NCBI GenBank assembly: GCA_002746645.1
Contig: PDPU01000040.1
Span: 1 to 64,000, forward strand
Direction of reading: 5' to 3'
DNA length: 64,000 nt
From: Gammaproteobacteria bacterium
Lineage (GTDB): Bacteria > Pseudomonadota > Gammaproteobacteria > Granulosicoccales > Granulosicoccaceae
How positions within the stretch are numbered: the stretch's first letter is position 1; each line of letters opens with the position of its first letter. The notes below the pieces were generated by a model. It did not search any database, was not told the origin of the DNA, and saw only the letters and a list, made by a program, of their open reading frames with translations. Of the stretch, positions 21,252 through 31,141 are shown one piece after another. A program made the translations under genes and the position numbers.

Positions 21252-21742
21252 AATCAGCGAGGTCAGAGGCCAGCGCCAGGTCGGAAAACGCCCGGTCGAC
21301 AGGTCCGCGCACCGGCGCGGACACAACAAGGCCGCGCTTCTGGCACGATGCGCTGTGGTGGTGTGCCATGGCGCTCGGACCACTCACCTGGGCCACCCTG
21401 TTGCTCGCCGGTATCCCGCTCGCCGCAGGCCTGCCCGATGCGCTCACCTTGCTGCTCCTGAGTATCGTCAGTCCGGTACTCGAAGAGTTCGTGTTTCGCG
21501 GTGGGCTGCAGTCATGGCTGCTTTCGCGTCGTTGCGGCAAGCTGGCCAATCCGATCACTGCCGCAGTTTTCGCCGCGTTTCATCTTTTCCGCCAACCACC
21601 ACTGTGGGCTGCGCTGATCTTTCTGCCAGCACTCGTGTTCGGCTGGAGTTACGAGCGCACGGGCGAGCGCCTGGCAGCGCCGATCCTGCTGCACGCCTTC
21701 TACAACATCGGCTTCGCGCTGCTGTTTGTCGGCAGCAGCTAG
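21248..21742 (+). CDS. Small CPBP/glutamic-type intramembrane protease, MrtJ-like
   Basis: The 164-residue membrane protein carries the three motifs of CAAX/CPBP (ABI) glutamic proteases: EEFVFRGGLQ (EExxxR) near residue 79, FAAFHLF (FxxxH) near 108 and HAFYNIG (HxxxN) near 149, each in or next to hydrophobic helices. It is much shorter than ordinary family members. That size and design fit the dedicated protease of the JDVT-CTERM sorting system, and a candidate substrate is encoded at 59.7-61.9 kb. It probably starts at GTG (21248), overlapping the ompA-like stop as GTGA. The first 40 residues are polar and Arg-rich, so an internal start is possible. General CPBP function is secure; MrtJ identity is inferred. 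Confidence 0.75.
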   Translation: MKSARSEASARSENARSTGPRTGADTTRPRFWHDALWWCAMALGPLTWATLLLAGIPLAAGLPDALTLLLLSIVSPVLEEFVFRGGLQSWLLSRRCGKLANPITAAVFAAFHLFRQPPLWAALIFLPALVFGWSYERTGERLAAPILLHAFYNIGFALLFVGSS

Positions 21743-21851
21743 CCCGACGACCGACAGTATCGGTTCGACTGCCCCGACAATCGGCAGTGCCGGGACAGAG
21801 TTCGACGCTCAGGTATCGAGGAAGTGCCGGTTCGACAAGGGTTGTCAGGCA

Positions 21852-23528
21852 CTAGTGACGGAAGTGCCGCATCCCCGTGAACACCATCGCCATGTCGTGC
21901 TCGTCGGCAGCAGCGATGACTTCCTCGTCACGGCGTGCCCCCCCCGGCTGAATGACGGCACGAATGCCCGCGATCGCAGCATTGTCGATGCCATCGCGGA
22001 AGGGAAAGAACGCGTCGGATGCCATCACGGCACCGGCTACCTCGATACCCTCGTCGGCCGCCTTGATGCCGGCAATGCGCGCCGAATAGACGCGGCTCAT
22101 CTGCCCCGCACCGACACCCACGGTACGACGTTCCCGCGCATACACGATGGCATTGGATTTCACCGAACGCGCCACGCGCCACGCGAACAACAGATCGTCC
22201 ATCTCGCTCGGCTGCGGCGCGCGGCGGCTGACCACACGCAGTGACGCCGGATCGAGTTCGGCAAGGTCCGCGTCCTGAACGAGAAGCCCGCCCGACACGC
22301 TGCGCCAGTGCCAGTCGGGAACGACGGTGGAAGAGCATGTCGATGCATTCTTCGAAGGCCCGAGAGCGGTTTCGAGGACGCGAACGTCGCGCTTTGCGGC
22401 GAGGGCGTCGAGGGCGGCAGCTTCGAAACCCGGAGCGATCACGACTTCGACGAACTGCCGCGATGTGATCTCCGACGCCGTCGCCGCATCGAGCGGTCGA
22501 TTGAAGGCAATGATGCCACCGAAGGCGGAGGTCGGATCGGTGGCATATGCCCGGTCGTAGGCATTGAGAAGGTCATCCGCGACTGCAACGCCACAGGGGT
22601 TGGCATGCTTGACGATGACACAGGCGGGTTCGTCGAAAACCTTCACGCAATCGAGTGCCGCATCGGCGTCCATGAGGTTGTTGTAGGACAGCGCCTTGCC
22701 CTGATGCAGCCGCGCCGCCGCAATGCTGTCCGCCGGAGGATGCTTCTCGACATAGAACGCCGCGCGCTGGTGTGGATTTTCGCCATAGCGAAGCGGCTGA
22801 CGGAGGTGATACTGCCGATTGAGCGTGGCCGGAAAGCCGGCTTTGACGCCATCACGCTGTCCGTCATCGTTCCGTATGCCATCCCCCTGCCCGTCTGCGG
22901 CATCGCCGGCGTTCATCGCCGAACCGCCCGCGGCACGACCGCCGACGAGGCAGCCGAAATACTCGGCAATCATGCCATCGTAATGTGCCGTGTGCTCGAA
23001 AGCCTTGACCGCGAGAGCGAAGCGCAATGCCGCTGACGGACCACCACCGCCCTGCAGGGCATCGATCAGGCGCGGATAGTCGTCCGGGTCGGTGAGTATC
23101 GTCACCGAAGCATGATTCTTTGCCGCCGAACGGACCATGGCGGGGCCGCCGATATCGATGTTCTCGATGGCCTCCTCGATGCCCACATCGTCACGCGCCA
23201 CGGTTGCGGCAAAGGGATAGAGGTTGACGACCACGACATCGATGGGGTCGATACCTCGTTCGGCCATGACCGCGTCGTCTTCGCCACGACGCCCGAGAAT
23301 GCCGCCGTGTACGGTAGGGTGCAGCGTCTTGACCCGCCCTGCCATCATCTCTGCGGCGCCGGTGTGTGTCGCGACATCGCGCACATCAAGCCCGGCGTCT
23401 CGCAGCGTCTTCGCCGTACCGCCGGTGGAAAGGAGCCGGTAGCCCGACGCTACCAGCGCACGGGCAAGCTCGACGATGTTGCGCTTGTCGGAAACGCTCA
23501 GCAGGGCGTAGACGGTGGTTTCATTCAT
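21852..23528 (-). CDS. purH: Bifunctional AICAR transformylase/IMP cyclohydrolase
   Basis: The 558-residue enzyme catalyses the last two steps of de novo IMP synthesis. The N-terminal IMP cyclohydrolase domain ([38 protein letters not shown]) runs to about residue 195; the AICAR transformylase domain follows, with [41 protein letters not shown] and [10 protein letters not shown]. The protein is about 30 residues longer than usual because of a Gly/Asp/Ala-rich insertion in the inter-domain linker (about residues 197-235). It overlaps the end of fis by 4 bases and is the last gene of the dusB-fis-purH group. Confidence 0.96.
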   Translation of the reverse strand: MNETTVYALLSVSDKRNIVELARALVASGYRLLSTGGTAKTLRDAGLDVRDVATHTGAAEMMAGRVKTLHPTVHGGILGRRGEDDAVMAERGIDPIDVVVVNLYPFAATVARDDVGIEEAIENIDIGGPAMVRSAAKNHASVTILTDPDDYPRLIDALQGGGGPSAALRFALAVKAFEHTAHYDGMIAEYFGCLVGGRAAGGSAMNAGDAADGQGDGIRNDDGQRDGVKAGFPATLNRQYHLRQPLRYGENPHQRAAFYVEKHPPADSIAAARLHQGKALSYNNLMDADAALDCVKVFDEPACVIVKHANPCGVAVADDLLNAYDRAYATDPTSAFGGIIAFNRPLDAATASEITSRQFVEVVIAPGFEAAALDALAAKRDVRVLETALGPSKNASTCSSTVVPDWHWRSVSGGLLVQDADLAELDPASLRVVSRRAPQPSEMDDLLFAWRVARSVKSNAIVYARERRTVGVGAGQMSRVYSARIAGIKAADEGIEVAGAVMASDAFFPFRDGIDNAAIAGIRAVIQPGGARRDEEVIAAADEHDMAMVFTGMRHFRH

Positions 23529-23794
23529 GACGATGGTTCGCGGTTCTTGAGCTTGTCACGCAGCTTGCCGCGGCTGATGCCGAGCCAGCGTGAAGCACGT
23601 GTCTGGTTACCCTGGCAGGCTTCGAGTACGGCATCGTACAGCGCATCCTCGACCTGATCGATGATGGCGCGATACAGCCCGCATGGCACTTCCTCGCCGT
23701 TGAGCATGTCGAAGTAGCGCTTCATCTCCTCGCGAACGCACTTCTGGATCGGGGTATCGCCGTTGTGCGGCGTCGATGACATGCCGGTGCTCAT
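23525..23794 (-). CDS. fis: DNA-binding protein Fis
   Basis: The 89-residue nucleoid-associated protein has the Fis-type C-terminal helix-turn-helix [24 protein letters not shown] and the preceding dimerisation helices ([15 protein letters not shown]). It is slightly shorter than E. coli Fis (98). It overlaps dusB at its 5' end and purH at its 3' end, the conserved dusB-fis arrangement. Probable role is control of growth-phase transcription and chromosome structure. Confidence 0.92.
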   Translation of the reverse strand: MSTGMSSTPHNGDTPIQKCVREEMKRYFDMLNGEEVPCGLYRAIIDQVEDALYDAVLEACQGNQTRASRWLGISRGKLRDKLKNREPSS

Positions 23795-24789
23795 CAGGCA
23801 GCCTCCGGAAATCGTTCCGGTGCCGCAAGAAACGATTCGATCAGGGCAAGTTGCACCGACGCGTCATCGACGTGATTGATGCGCTGGCGGAACGCCGCGG
23901 CATTCCTGAACCCGCTGCAGTACCAGGCAACGTGCTTGCGCGCGATGCGCAGTCCGCGGTACTCGCCATAGAGCGCGTGGCAGCCACGGACGTGGCGGAT
24001 CAGCGTGGCGGCGATGTCATCGAGCGAAGGCTCGACGATCGCCGCGTCCGGTACCTTGCCATCGACGGCTGCGGCGATGCCAGCGAACACCCAGGGGTTG
24101 CCACGGGCTGCGCGTCCGATCATGACACCGGCAGCCCCGGTCTGCTCGAGCACGGCCCGTGCGTCGGCGGCGGAGGCGATGTCGCCATTCGCGATCACCG
24201 GCATGCTCACGGCGGTGACGATGTCGGCAATGGTTCGGTACTCGGCCTCACCCCTGAAGCGATCGGCACGAGTGCGCCCGTGCACGGCCAGACAGGCAAT
24301 GCCCGCATCTTCGGCGATGCGAGCGATATCGACGCCGTTACGACGTTCGGCATCGGGGCCAGTACGAATTTTCAGTGTCACCGGCACATCGACACGAGCG
24401 ACCACGGCGCGGAGGATGCGCTCGACCAGTGCGGGGTCTTCCAGCAGCGCCGAGCCCGCCAGACGGTTGCACACCTTCCTTGCCGGACAACCCATGTTGA
24501 TGTCGATGATGTCGGCTCCGTTCGCCACGTTGAAGGCGGCGGCAGCAGCCAGTTGTTCGGGCTCGGAACCGGCAATCTGCACGGCGTGGGGAAGTTCGTT
24601 GTGACCACGTTCGACACGGTGGCGCGTCTTGGCCGTGGCATGGAGCAAGGTATCGCTGGAGATCATTTCCGATGCGGCATACGCCGCGCCCTGCTCGATG
24701 CAGATATCTCTGAAAACTCGGTCGGTGATACCGGCCATGGGGGCCAGGAACACGCGACCCGGCAATACATGGGAACCGATCCGGACCAT
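23794..24789 (-). CDS. dusB: tRNA-dihydrouridine synthase B
   Basis: The 331-residue flavoenzyme reduces uridine to dihydrouridine in tRNA. It shows the Dus signature NMGCPARKVCNRLAGSALL with the catalytic Cys, the FMN-binding LAPMAGITDRVFR at the N-terminus, AVHGRTRADRFRG and VIANGDIASAADA further on, and the C-terminal helical domain (HHxx-type region around GCHALYGEYRGLRIARKH). Length and fis linkage point to the DusB subfamily. The upstream 131-base gap holds a 16-bp tandem repeat. Confidence 0.94.
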   Translation of the reverse strand: MVRIGSHVLPGRVFLAPMAGITDRVFRDICIEQGAAYAASEMISSDTLLHATAKTRHRVERGHNELPHAVQIAGSEPEQLAAAAAFNVANGADIIDINMGCPARKVCNRLAGSALLEDPALVERILRAVVARVDVPVTLKIRTGPDAERRNGVDIARIAEDAGIACLAVHGRTRADRFRGEAEYRTIADIVTAVSMPVIANGDIASAADARAVLEQTGAAGVMIGRAARGNPWVFAGIAAAVDGKVPDAAIVEPSLDDIAATLIRHVRGCHALYGEYRGLRIARKHVAWYCSGFRNAAAFRQRINHVDDASVQLALIESFLAAPERFPEAA

Positions 24790-24854
24790 CGCGGTTCAGG
24801 GAGTTGGGGGGCGGTTCACCATGATAATACGGAACCGACCCGGATGGTCGAGAA

Positions 24855-24900
24855 CCCGAGCAGGAGCAAACCCGAGCAGGAGCAAACCCGAGCAGGATCG
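24855..24900. repeat. 16-bp tandem repeat, about 3 copies, upstream of dusB
   Basis: The unit cccgagcaggagcaaa begins at 24855, 24871 and 24887, the last copy diverging. It lies between the end of the DUF3426 gene and the start of dusB, i.e. in the dusB leader region. Confidence 0.85.
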
Positions 24901-24920
24901 GACCTGCACAGGATTCAGGC

Positions 24921-26510
24921 TCAGAGGAAGTCGAGTTCGAAGGAAGCAGCATCGCTCCCCGGATCGGCGACTTCGAGGCTGATGTCGAGGCGCTTGCCGA
25001 CACCGAACAGATCCCCCTCTTGCCAGTCGTCGAGGTACTCCTCCGGGGTGAATTCGCGCTCGGCGACACGCTGACCACGCACGTTCGACAACCTGACTGC
25101 GAGGTTGGGATAACGCTGCTCAAAGCCGGCATCGTTGCGAAGCACCACTTCGATGACCAACGCCTCCTCGATTTCCGGATGCGAATAGACGTGACGGCCA
25201 AGCACGCGAATCTGACTGAAATCGACCCGCGGTGGCAACTCGCAACCGACGAGGATACAGACACCACCGTAGACGGGACGGAGTATCGGGTTCTGCGCGG
25301 CCGTTGTCGTCACGACAACGGGATCGCGCATGAGCCAGAGGCTGCCGCTGAGCACGAGTGCCAACAGCGCAAGGATCATGCGTTGCAGCCACTTGCGTTT
25401 GCCTTTTTCCGGACGAAGCTTGTCCATGTCACCGAGCAGGACCTCGTCGGCAGCAGGAAAGGCGTCATCCTGCACGAGTGGGTCATCGGCGAGGGCACCC
25501 GCGGTCACCCTGTCACCGGCATCTTCGGCAATGACATCCGGGAAACCGGCATCGCCTTCGAAAGCCGTGCCGCGTTCACGGCGGCGGCGGCGTTCAAGCC
25601 GCGCTTCTGCCGAGTCCTCATCGTCACGATCACGGTAGCGAAAGTCGATGGTCGAAGATGCGGTTGCCGTGCCGACCACCGCCGTTCCGATATCGGCGGT
25701 GGTGTTGCCGATATCGAGCCGATCCGGGTCACCGTCGTCGGGTTCGTTCGAATGCCTCGTGCTCACCTCCTGGTTCGATTCGATCCCGGTCGCAGCCATG
25801 AAATCCGGCTCGCCAACAGTCAGATCGTGAACCATGAGGGTCTCGTTGAAGGTTTCGTCCTCGCCGGCGGCCATCTCATCGAAGTCGATGCTGTCAGCGT
25901 CGCGCGTGGCATCGCGCGTGGCATCGAACAGTGCGATCTCGGGAAGCTCGGCCTCACCGGAAAAGAGATCATGCTCACTGAAGGTCTGATCCAGCGCCGA
26001 ATTGGCATTGGCCAACCCTGCCAGCGAAGCCGCCGTGGCCGACGGCAGACTCGATGCCTGACTCGAACCACTGTCGACTTCACCGACCACGCGTACCGAT
26101 CCCGACAGTTCGCTGGCATGACCGCGCTGGCGAACCCCATCCTCGCCATCGAGATCGGGCAGTTCGATGTCATCGATCGGGGCTACCTGCCCACCGGAGG
26201 TGATGTCACCTGGCGCCGGAGCCGCCTCGGCAGTTGCGCCGGGTGCGGGCATCGGTTGGTGCCGATCGACCAGTCCGGCGAGTTCCTCAGGTGCGTTTTC
26301 GGGATCGACGAGGTTGGTCAGGGCATCGAAAATACCGTAGCACTCGCCACAACGTACACGTGAATCAGGCGCCGTCAGTACATCCACGGACACCTCGAAC
26401 ACCGTGCCGCAATGCGAGCAACTGGTTTGCAGTTCCGCGGATGCGATGGAGTCGATCTCGGTGCCGACATGCTCGGCCACGTGATCCTGCTGGTTGCGCG
26501 GTTTGCCCAT
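24921..26510 (-). CDS. Zinc-ribbon and DUF3426 domain protein
   Basis: The 529-residue protein has an MJ0042-type zinc ribbon near residues 31-65 (two CxxC pairs: CSHC and CGEC), a long acidic low-complexity middle (about 80-360, including a repeated DATRDATRDA), one membrane helix (MILALLALVLSGSLWLM near 390) and a C-terminal DUF3426 domain (LPPRVDFSQIRVLGRHVYSHPE ... in part; FTPEEYLDDW). The function is not known, though the gene sits between prmA and dusB in many gammaproteobacteria. It starts at the base next to the prmA stop. Confidence 0.87.
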   Translation of the reverse strand: MGKPRNQQDHVAEHVGTEIDSIASAELQTSCSHCGTVFEVSVDVLTAPDSRVRCGECYGIFDALTNLVDPENAPEELAGLVDRHQPMPAPGATAEAAPAPGDITSGGQVAPIDDIELPDLDGEDGVRQRGHASELSGSVRVVGEVDSGSSQASSLPSATAASLAGLANANSALDQTFSEHDLFSGEAELPEIALFDATRDATRDADSIDFDEMAAGEDETFNETLMVHDLTVGEPDFMAATGIESNQEVSTRHSNEPDDGDPDRLDIGNTTADIGTAVVGTATASSTIDFRYRDRDDEDSAEARLERRRRRERGTAFEGDAGFPDVIAEDAGDRVTAGALADDPLVQDDAFPAADEVLLGDMDKLRPEKGKRKWLQRMILALLALVLSGSLWLMRDPVVVTTTAAQNPILRPVYGGVCILVGCELPPRVDFSQIRVLGRHVYSHPEIEEALVIEVVLRNDAGFEQRYPNLAVRLSNVRGQRVAEREFTPEEYLDDWQEGDLFGVGKRLDISLEVADPGSDAASFELDFL

Positions 26511-27562
26511 TCAAGCGTCGTGTGACAGGGAGTTGCGCCGAGCCGATACCAGAGCCCAGCCATCCATCTCACGTCCGGACAGGATGTCAAAACCGGAATT
26601 GTAACGCATGGTCAGGGCGTCGACCTGTGACGTCAGAATACCCGACATCACCAGTTCGCCCCCGGGACGGAGCAGACAAGTGAAGGTGCTGACGAGTGAC
26701 ATGAGCGGCTGGTGGAGAATGTTGGCAAGGATCAGATCGACGCTCCCCGCTGCAAGCTCCGTACCGTCCTCGAGCAATGCCCCGTCGCTGACCACACGGG
26801 CTTCGATGCGGCCGGCCAGTCCATTGGCGACGACGTTGGCACGTGTGGCCGTGATCGCCTGCGGGTCGATGTCGACGGCCAGCACCGTCTCGGCGCCGAA
26901 CATCGCTGCGGCCATGGCGAGGATGCCCGAACCACAGCCATAATCGAGCACACGAAGGCCCGCCAGCGCCGTGCGCACATCGGGAGAGCCGCCACCCTTG
27001 TCGCCGTCACCACGACCGTCACGGGCACGGGCATCGAGCCAATCGAGACACAGTGCCGTGGTCGGGTGGGTGCCGGTGCCGAAGGCAAGCCCCGGATCGA
27101 GTCTGAGGTTGATCGCATCGGGCTCCGGCGCGGTCTGCTCGCCGGGAATGATCCAGAGATGCCGGCCGAAGGCCATTGGCCGGAAATGCTCGAGCCAGGT
27201 GCGCTCCCAAGTGGTATCGGCGAGCATGTCGATACGGTATTCGGGTACGCCGAGGTTCAGATTCGTGGCAGCGCTCTGCAGCGCTTCGTGGATGCCGGCG
27301 GTGACACTGCCTTGCGCGAACAGCCCCGTGAGCCCGACACGTTGCCAAAGTCTGAATTCGTTCGGCGACGGTTCGAGCACCGCCACGGCGGGGTCGTCCG
27401 AGGTGCTCGGATCGCTCAGCGTGACCGAGAGCGCGCCGGCTTCGAACAGCCAGGTTTCGAGCGCGTCGACCTCCGACTCGGCGGCAACGAGCTTGACCTC
27501 GGGCCAGGGCGCATCGGACCGAGCTGCGAGGTGATCGTCGGGTTGATCCGCGACGGAGTCGC

Positions 27563-27566
<4 letters not shown>
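26511..27566 (-). CDS. prmA: Ribosomal protein L11 methyltransferase
   Basis: The 351-residue SAM-dependent enzyme methylates ribosomal protein L11. The N-terminal L11-recognition domain is followed by the methyltransferase core with [42 protein letters not shown] and [11 protein letters not shown]. It is longer than the E. coli enzyme (293), from an N-terminal extension of about 20 residues and a Gly/Asp-rich insertion ([11 protein letters not shown]) between the THPTT block and the SAM motif. It overlaps the accC stop by 4 bases. Confidence 0.94.
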
Positions 27567-28918
<1,352 letters not shown>

Positions 28919-28928
28919 GATCGTGTAC

Positions 28929-29408
28929 TCAGTCGATCACGATCAGAGGCTCGCCGTACTCGACTGGCTGCCCGTCTTCGATGAGGATGGCCCGCACGGT
29001 ACCGCTGGTTTCTGCTTCGATCTGGTTCATGATCTTCATCGCCTCGATGATGCAGAGCGTGTCGCCCCGGGCAACCGACTGACCCACTTCCACGAAGGGG
29101 CGGGAATCGGGTGACGAGGAGCGGTAGAAGGTGCCCACCATGGGTGACTCGACCACGGTGCCCGCCAGCTGGTTTTCGCCTTCATCCGCAGCCGCTACCG
29201 GAGGCGCGGCGGGTGCCGGCGCTGGTGCCGTCGTGGCTGCCGGCATCACCGGTGCCGCCGTGAAGGTCGGCACGGGTGGTACCGGGGCGGCGCCACCGGA
29301 GCGAGAAATGCGCACCGAGTCCTCACCCTCCTGGATCTCGATCTCGGCGACATTCGACTCCTCGAGCAGCTCGATGAGCTTCTTGATCTTTCTGATATCC
29401 ATTGTCAT
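28929..29408 (-). CDS. accB: Biotin carboxyl carrier protein of acetyl-CoA carboxylase
   Basis: The 159-residue carrier has the conserved N-terminal helix ([14 protein letters not shown]), a Pro/Ala-rich flexible linker (about 45-80) and a biotinyl domain whose lysine lies in [12 protein letters not shown]; the usual EAMKMMN is EAMKIMN here. ATGs at 29408 and 29402 are both possible; the first overlaps the aroQ stop by 4 bases. It acts with AccC next door. Confidence 0.96.
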   Translation of the reverse strand: MTMDIRKIKKLIELLEESNVAEIEIQEGEDSVRISRSGGAAPVPPVPTFTAAPVMPAATTAPAPAPAAPPVAAADEGENQLAGTVVESPMVGTFYRSSSPDSRPFVEVGQSVARGDTLCIIEAMKIMNQIEAETSGTVRAILIEDGQPVEYGEPLIVID

Positions 29409-29875
29409 GTCCTGTTCTCGGCGCGCTGCTGCCGTTCCTGTTGCAGGTGTTCGGCAGCGGCGATAAGCGCCAGGGAATAACCGAGGGCGCCGAGGCCCAT
29501 GATCGAGCCTGCCGCGATGTCGGTAAAGTAAGAGTGATGTCGGAACGCCTCACGTGCGTGGATGTTCGACAAGTGAACTTCATAGAGTGGCAGCCCCACG
29601 CCCAGCACGGCGTCGCGAAGTGCCACGCTGGTGTGGGTGAAGCCGCCGGGATTCATGATCAGCGCCTTGCAGCCATCCCTGCCCGCCGCATGGATGCGGT
29701 CGATCAGCGCACCTTCGTGGTTGCTCTGAAAACACTCGATGGCGAAGCCCAGATCGGCCGCCTGCTGCGCGAGCCGCGCTTCGATGTCGGCAAGCGTCTG
29801 GCGCCCGTAGATGGCTGGTTCACGCTGCCCGAGGAGGTTCAGGTTAGGGCCGTTCAGTACCAGAACCTGTAACAT
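29405..29875 (-). CDS. aroQ: Type II 3-dehydroquinate dehydratase
   Basis: The 156-residue shikimate-pathway enzyme converts 3-dehydroquinate to 3-dehydroshikimate. It shows [21 protein letters not shown] (in part: [13 protein letters not shown], with the catalytic Tyr following), [15 protein letters not shown] and [17 protein letters not shown]. The start at 29875 ([11 protein letters not shown]) fits the family better than an upstream in-frame ATG at 29914. It is the first gene of the aroQ-accB-accC-prmA run. Confidence 0.96.
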   Translation of the reverse strand: MLQVLVLNGPNLNLLGQREPAIYGRQTLADIEARLAQQAADLGFAIECFQSNHEGALIDRIHAAGRDGCKALIMNPGGFTHTSVALRDAVLGVGLPLYEVHLSNIHAREAFRHHSYFTDIAAGSIMGLGALGYSLALIAAAEHLQQERQQRAENRT

Positions 29876-29996
29876 GTTGCCTCGCGGAGCGTATCGTATT
29901 GAACATGGAGCCAAAGCGGAAATATAGCATCATTTCGCGTACTTTACTGACACTTTCACGCCTTTTCAGCTCTGAGTCGAGGAATTGCCATTCACC

Positions 29997-31010
29997 GTGA
30001 ACGAACTTGATGAACCAGCGGCGAACCTCGCCACCGACGCCTTCCACCAACTCGAACCAAATGCGCTTCTTGATGCCATCGACAGCACCGGCCATCGTAC
30101 CGATGGTCGGTTCTCCGCCCTGAACTCCTACGAGAATCGCGTCTACTCGGTGGGGCTCGAGGACGGCAGCTGGCTGGTCAGTAAATTCTACCGCCCGGGA
30201 CGCTGGTCGGACGACGCGATTCTCGAGGAGCATGCCTTCTGTCGGCGCCTCGCCGAATACGAATTGCCGGTGATCGCACCACTCGCCGATGCGCACGGCG
30301 AAACCCTCTTTCGCCAGGGCCCTTATCGCTTCTGCCTGTTCGAACGCGTCGGCGGGCGGGCGCCCGAACTCGACAGCGACGCGCAACTCGAACTGATCGG
30401 CCGCACCGTGGCACGGCTGCACGCCGTGGCCGAACACCATCCATTCCATCATCGCCCAAGCCTGAGCGTGGCGCGTCTCGGTGACGCTTCGGCCGGCTTT
30501 CTGCTCGAGTCTCCGCTGCTGCCCGAACACCATGTCGACGTCTATGCCTCACTGGTCGATGAACTGCTGCCGATGGTCGACGAACGACTCGAACACCTCG
30601 ATGATCTCGACATCCTGTCACTGCACGGGGATCTGCATCCGGGGAACCTGCTCCTCGCCGCCGATGGCACGCCGATGCTGCTTGATTTCGATGACACCAT
30701 GACAGGTCCCGCCATTCAGGATCTGTGGATGTTCCTCTCGGGCGAACGTGACTACGCCGAGGCACGCCTTGCCGCCCTGCTTGACGGCTATCTCGAATTT
30801 CGCGATTTCGACCTTGCCGAGCTTGATCTCGTGGAACCGCTCCGCACGCTGCGCATCATTCACTACGCCGCCTGGATCGGCCGCCGCTGGGATGATCCCG
30901 CCTTCCGCCAGGCCTTTCCCTTCTTCGACAGCGAGCGCTTCTGGGACGAACACATCCTGAGTCTCAGAGAGCAGATGGCCATGCTCGAGGAAGCTCCGCT
31001 GGCATACTGA
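29997..31010 (+). CDS. srkA: Stress response kinase SrkA (YihE/RdoA)
   Basis: This protein kinase of the aminoglycoside-phosphotransferase fold has about 337 residues; family members phosphorylate Ser/Thr and counter stress-induced death in E. coli. It has SALNSYENRVYSVGLEDGSWLVSKFYRPGRW at the N-terminus (in part: NSYENRVYSVG; catalytic Lys in VSKFYRP), the Brenner-type loop LSLHGDLHPGNLLL and metal-binding DFDDTMTGPAIQDLW. No ATG start fits. GTG at 29997 lies 12 bases after GAGGAA; TTG at 29985 is an alternative with poor spacing. It is a single-gene unit, divergent from aroQ. Confidence 0.93.
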   Translation: MNELDEPAANLATDAFHQLEPNALLDAIDSTGHRTDGRFSALNSYENRVYSVGLEDGSWLVSKFYRPGRWSDDAILEEHAFCRRLAEYELPVIAPLADAHGETLFRQGPYRFCLFERVGGRAPELDSDAQLELIGRTVARLHAVAEHHPFHHRPSLSVARLGDASAGFLLESPLLPEHHVDVYASLVDELLPMVDERLEHLDDLDILSLHGDLHPGNLLLAADGTPMLLDFDDTMTGPAIQDLWMFLSGERDYAEARLAALLDGYLEFRDFDLAELDLVEPLRTLRIIHYAAWIGRRWDDPAFRQAFPFFDSERFWDEHILSLREQMAMLEEAPLAY

Positions 31011-31141
31011 GTCTGCGCCCCTGACCATGCACATGCGAGTGCGCGATGATATCGGCTCAAGCCGGCATCATGGTGCCGCGACGAGCGACCGATGGCCCGG
31101 ATCAGACCACGCTGCTGCGATCAGGTGCTCACAGCCAGAGT

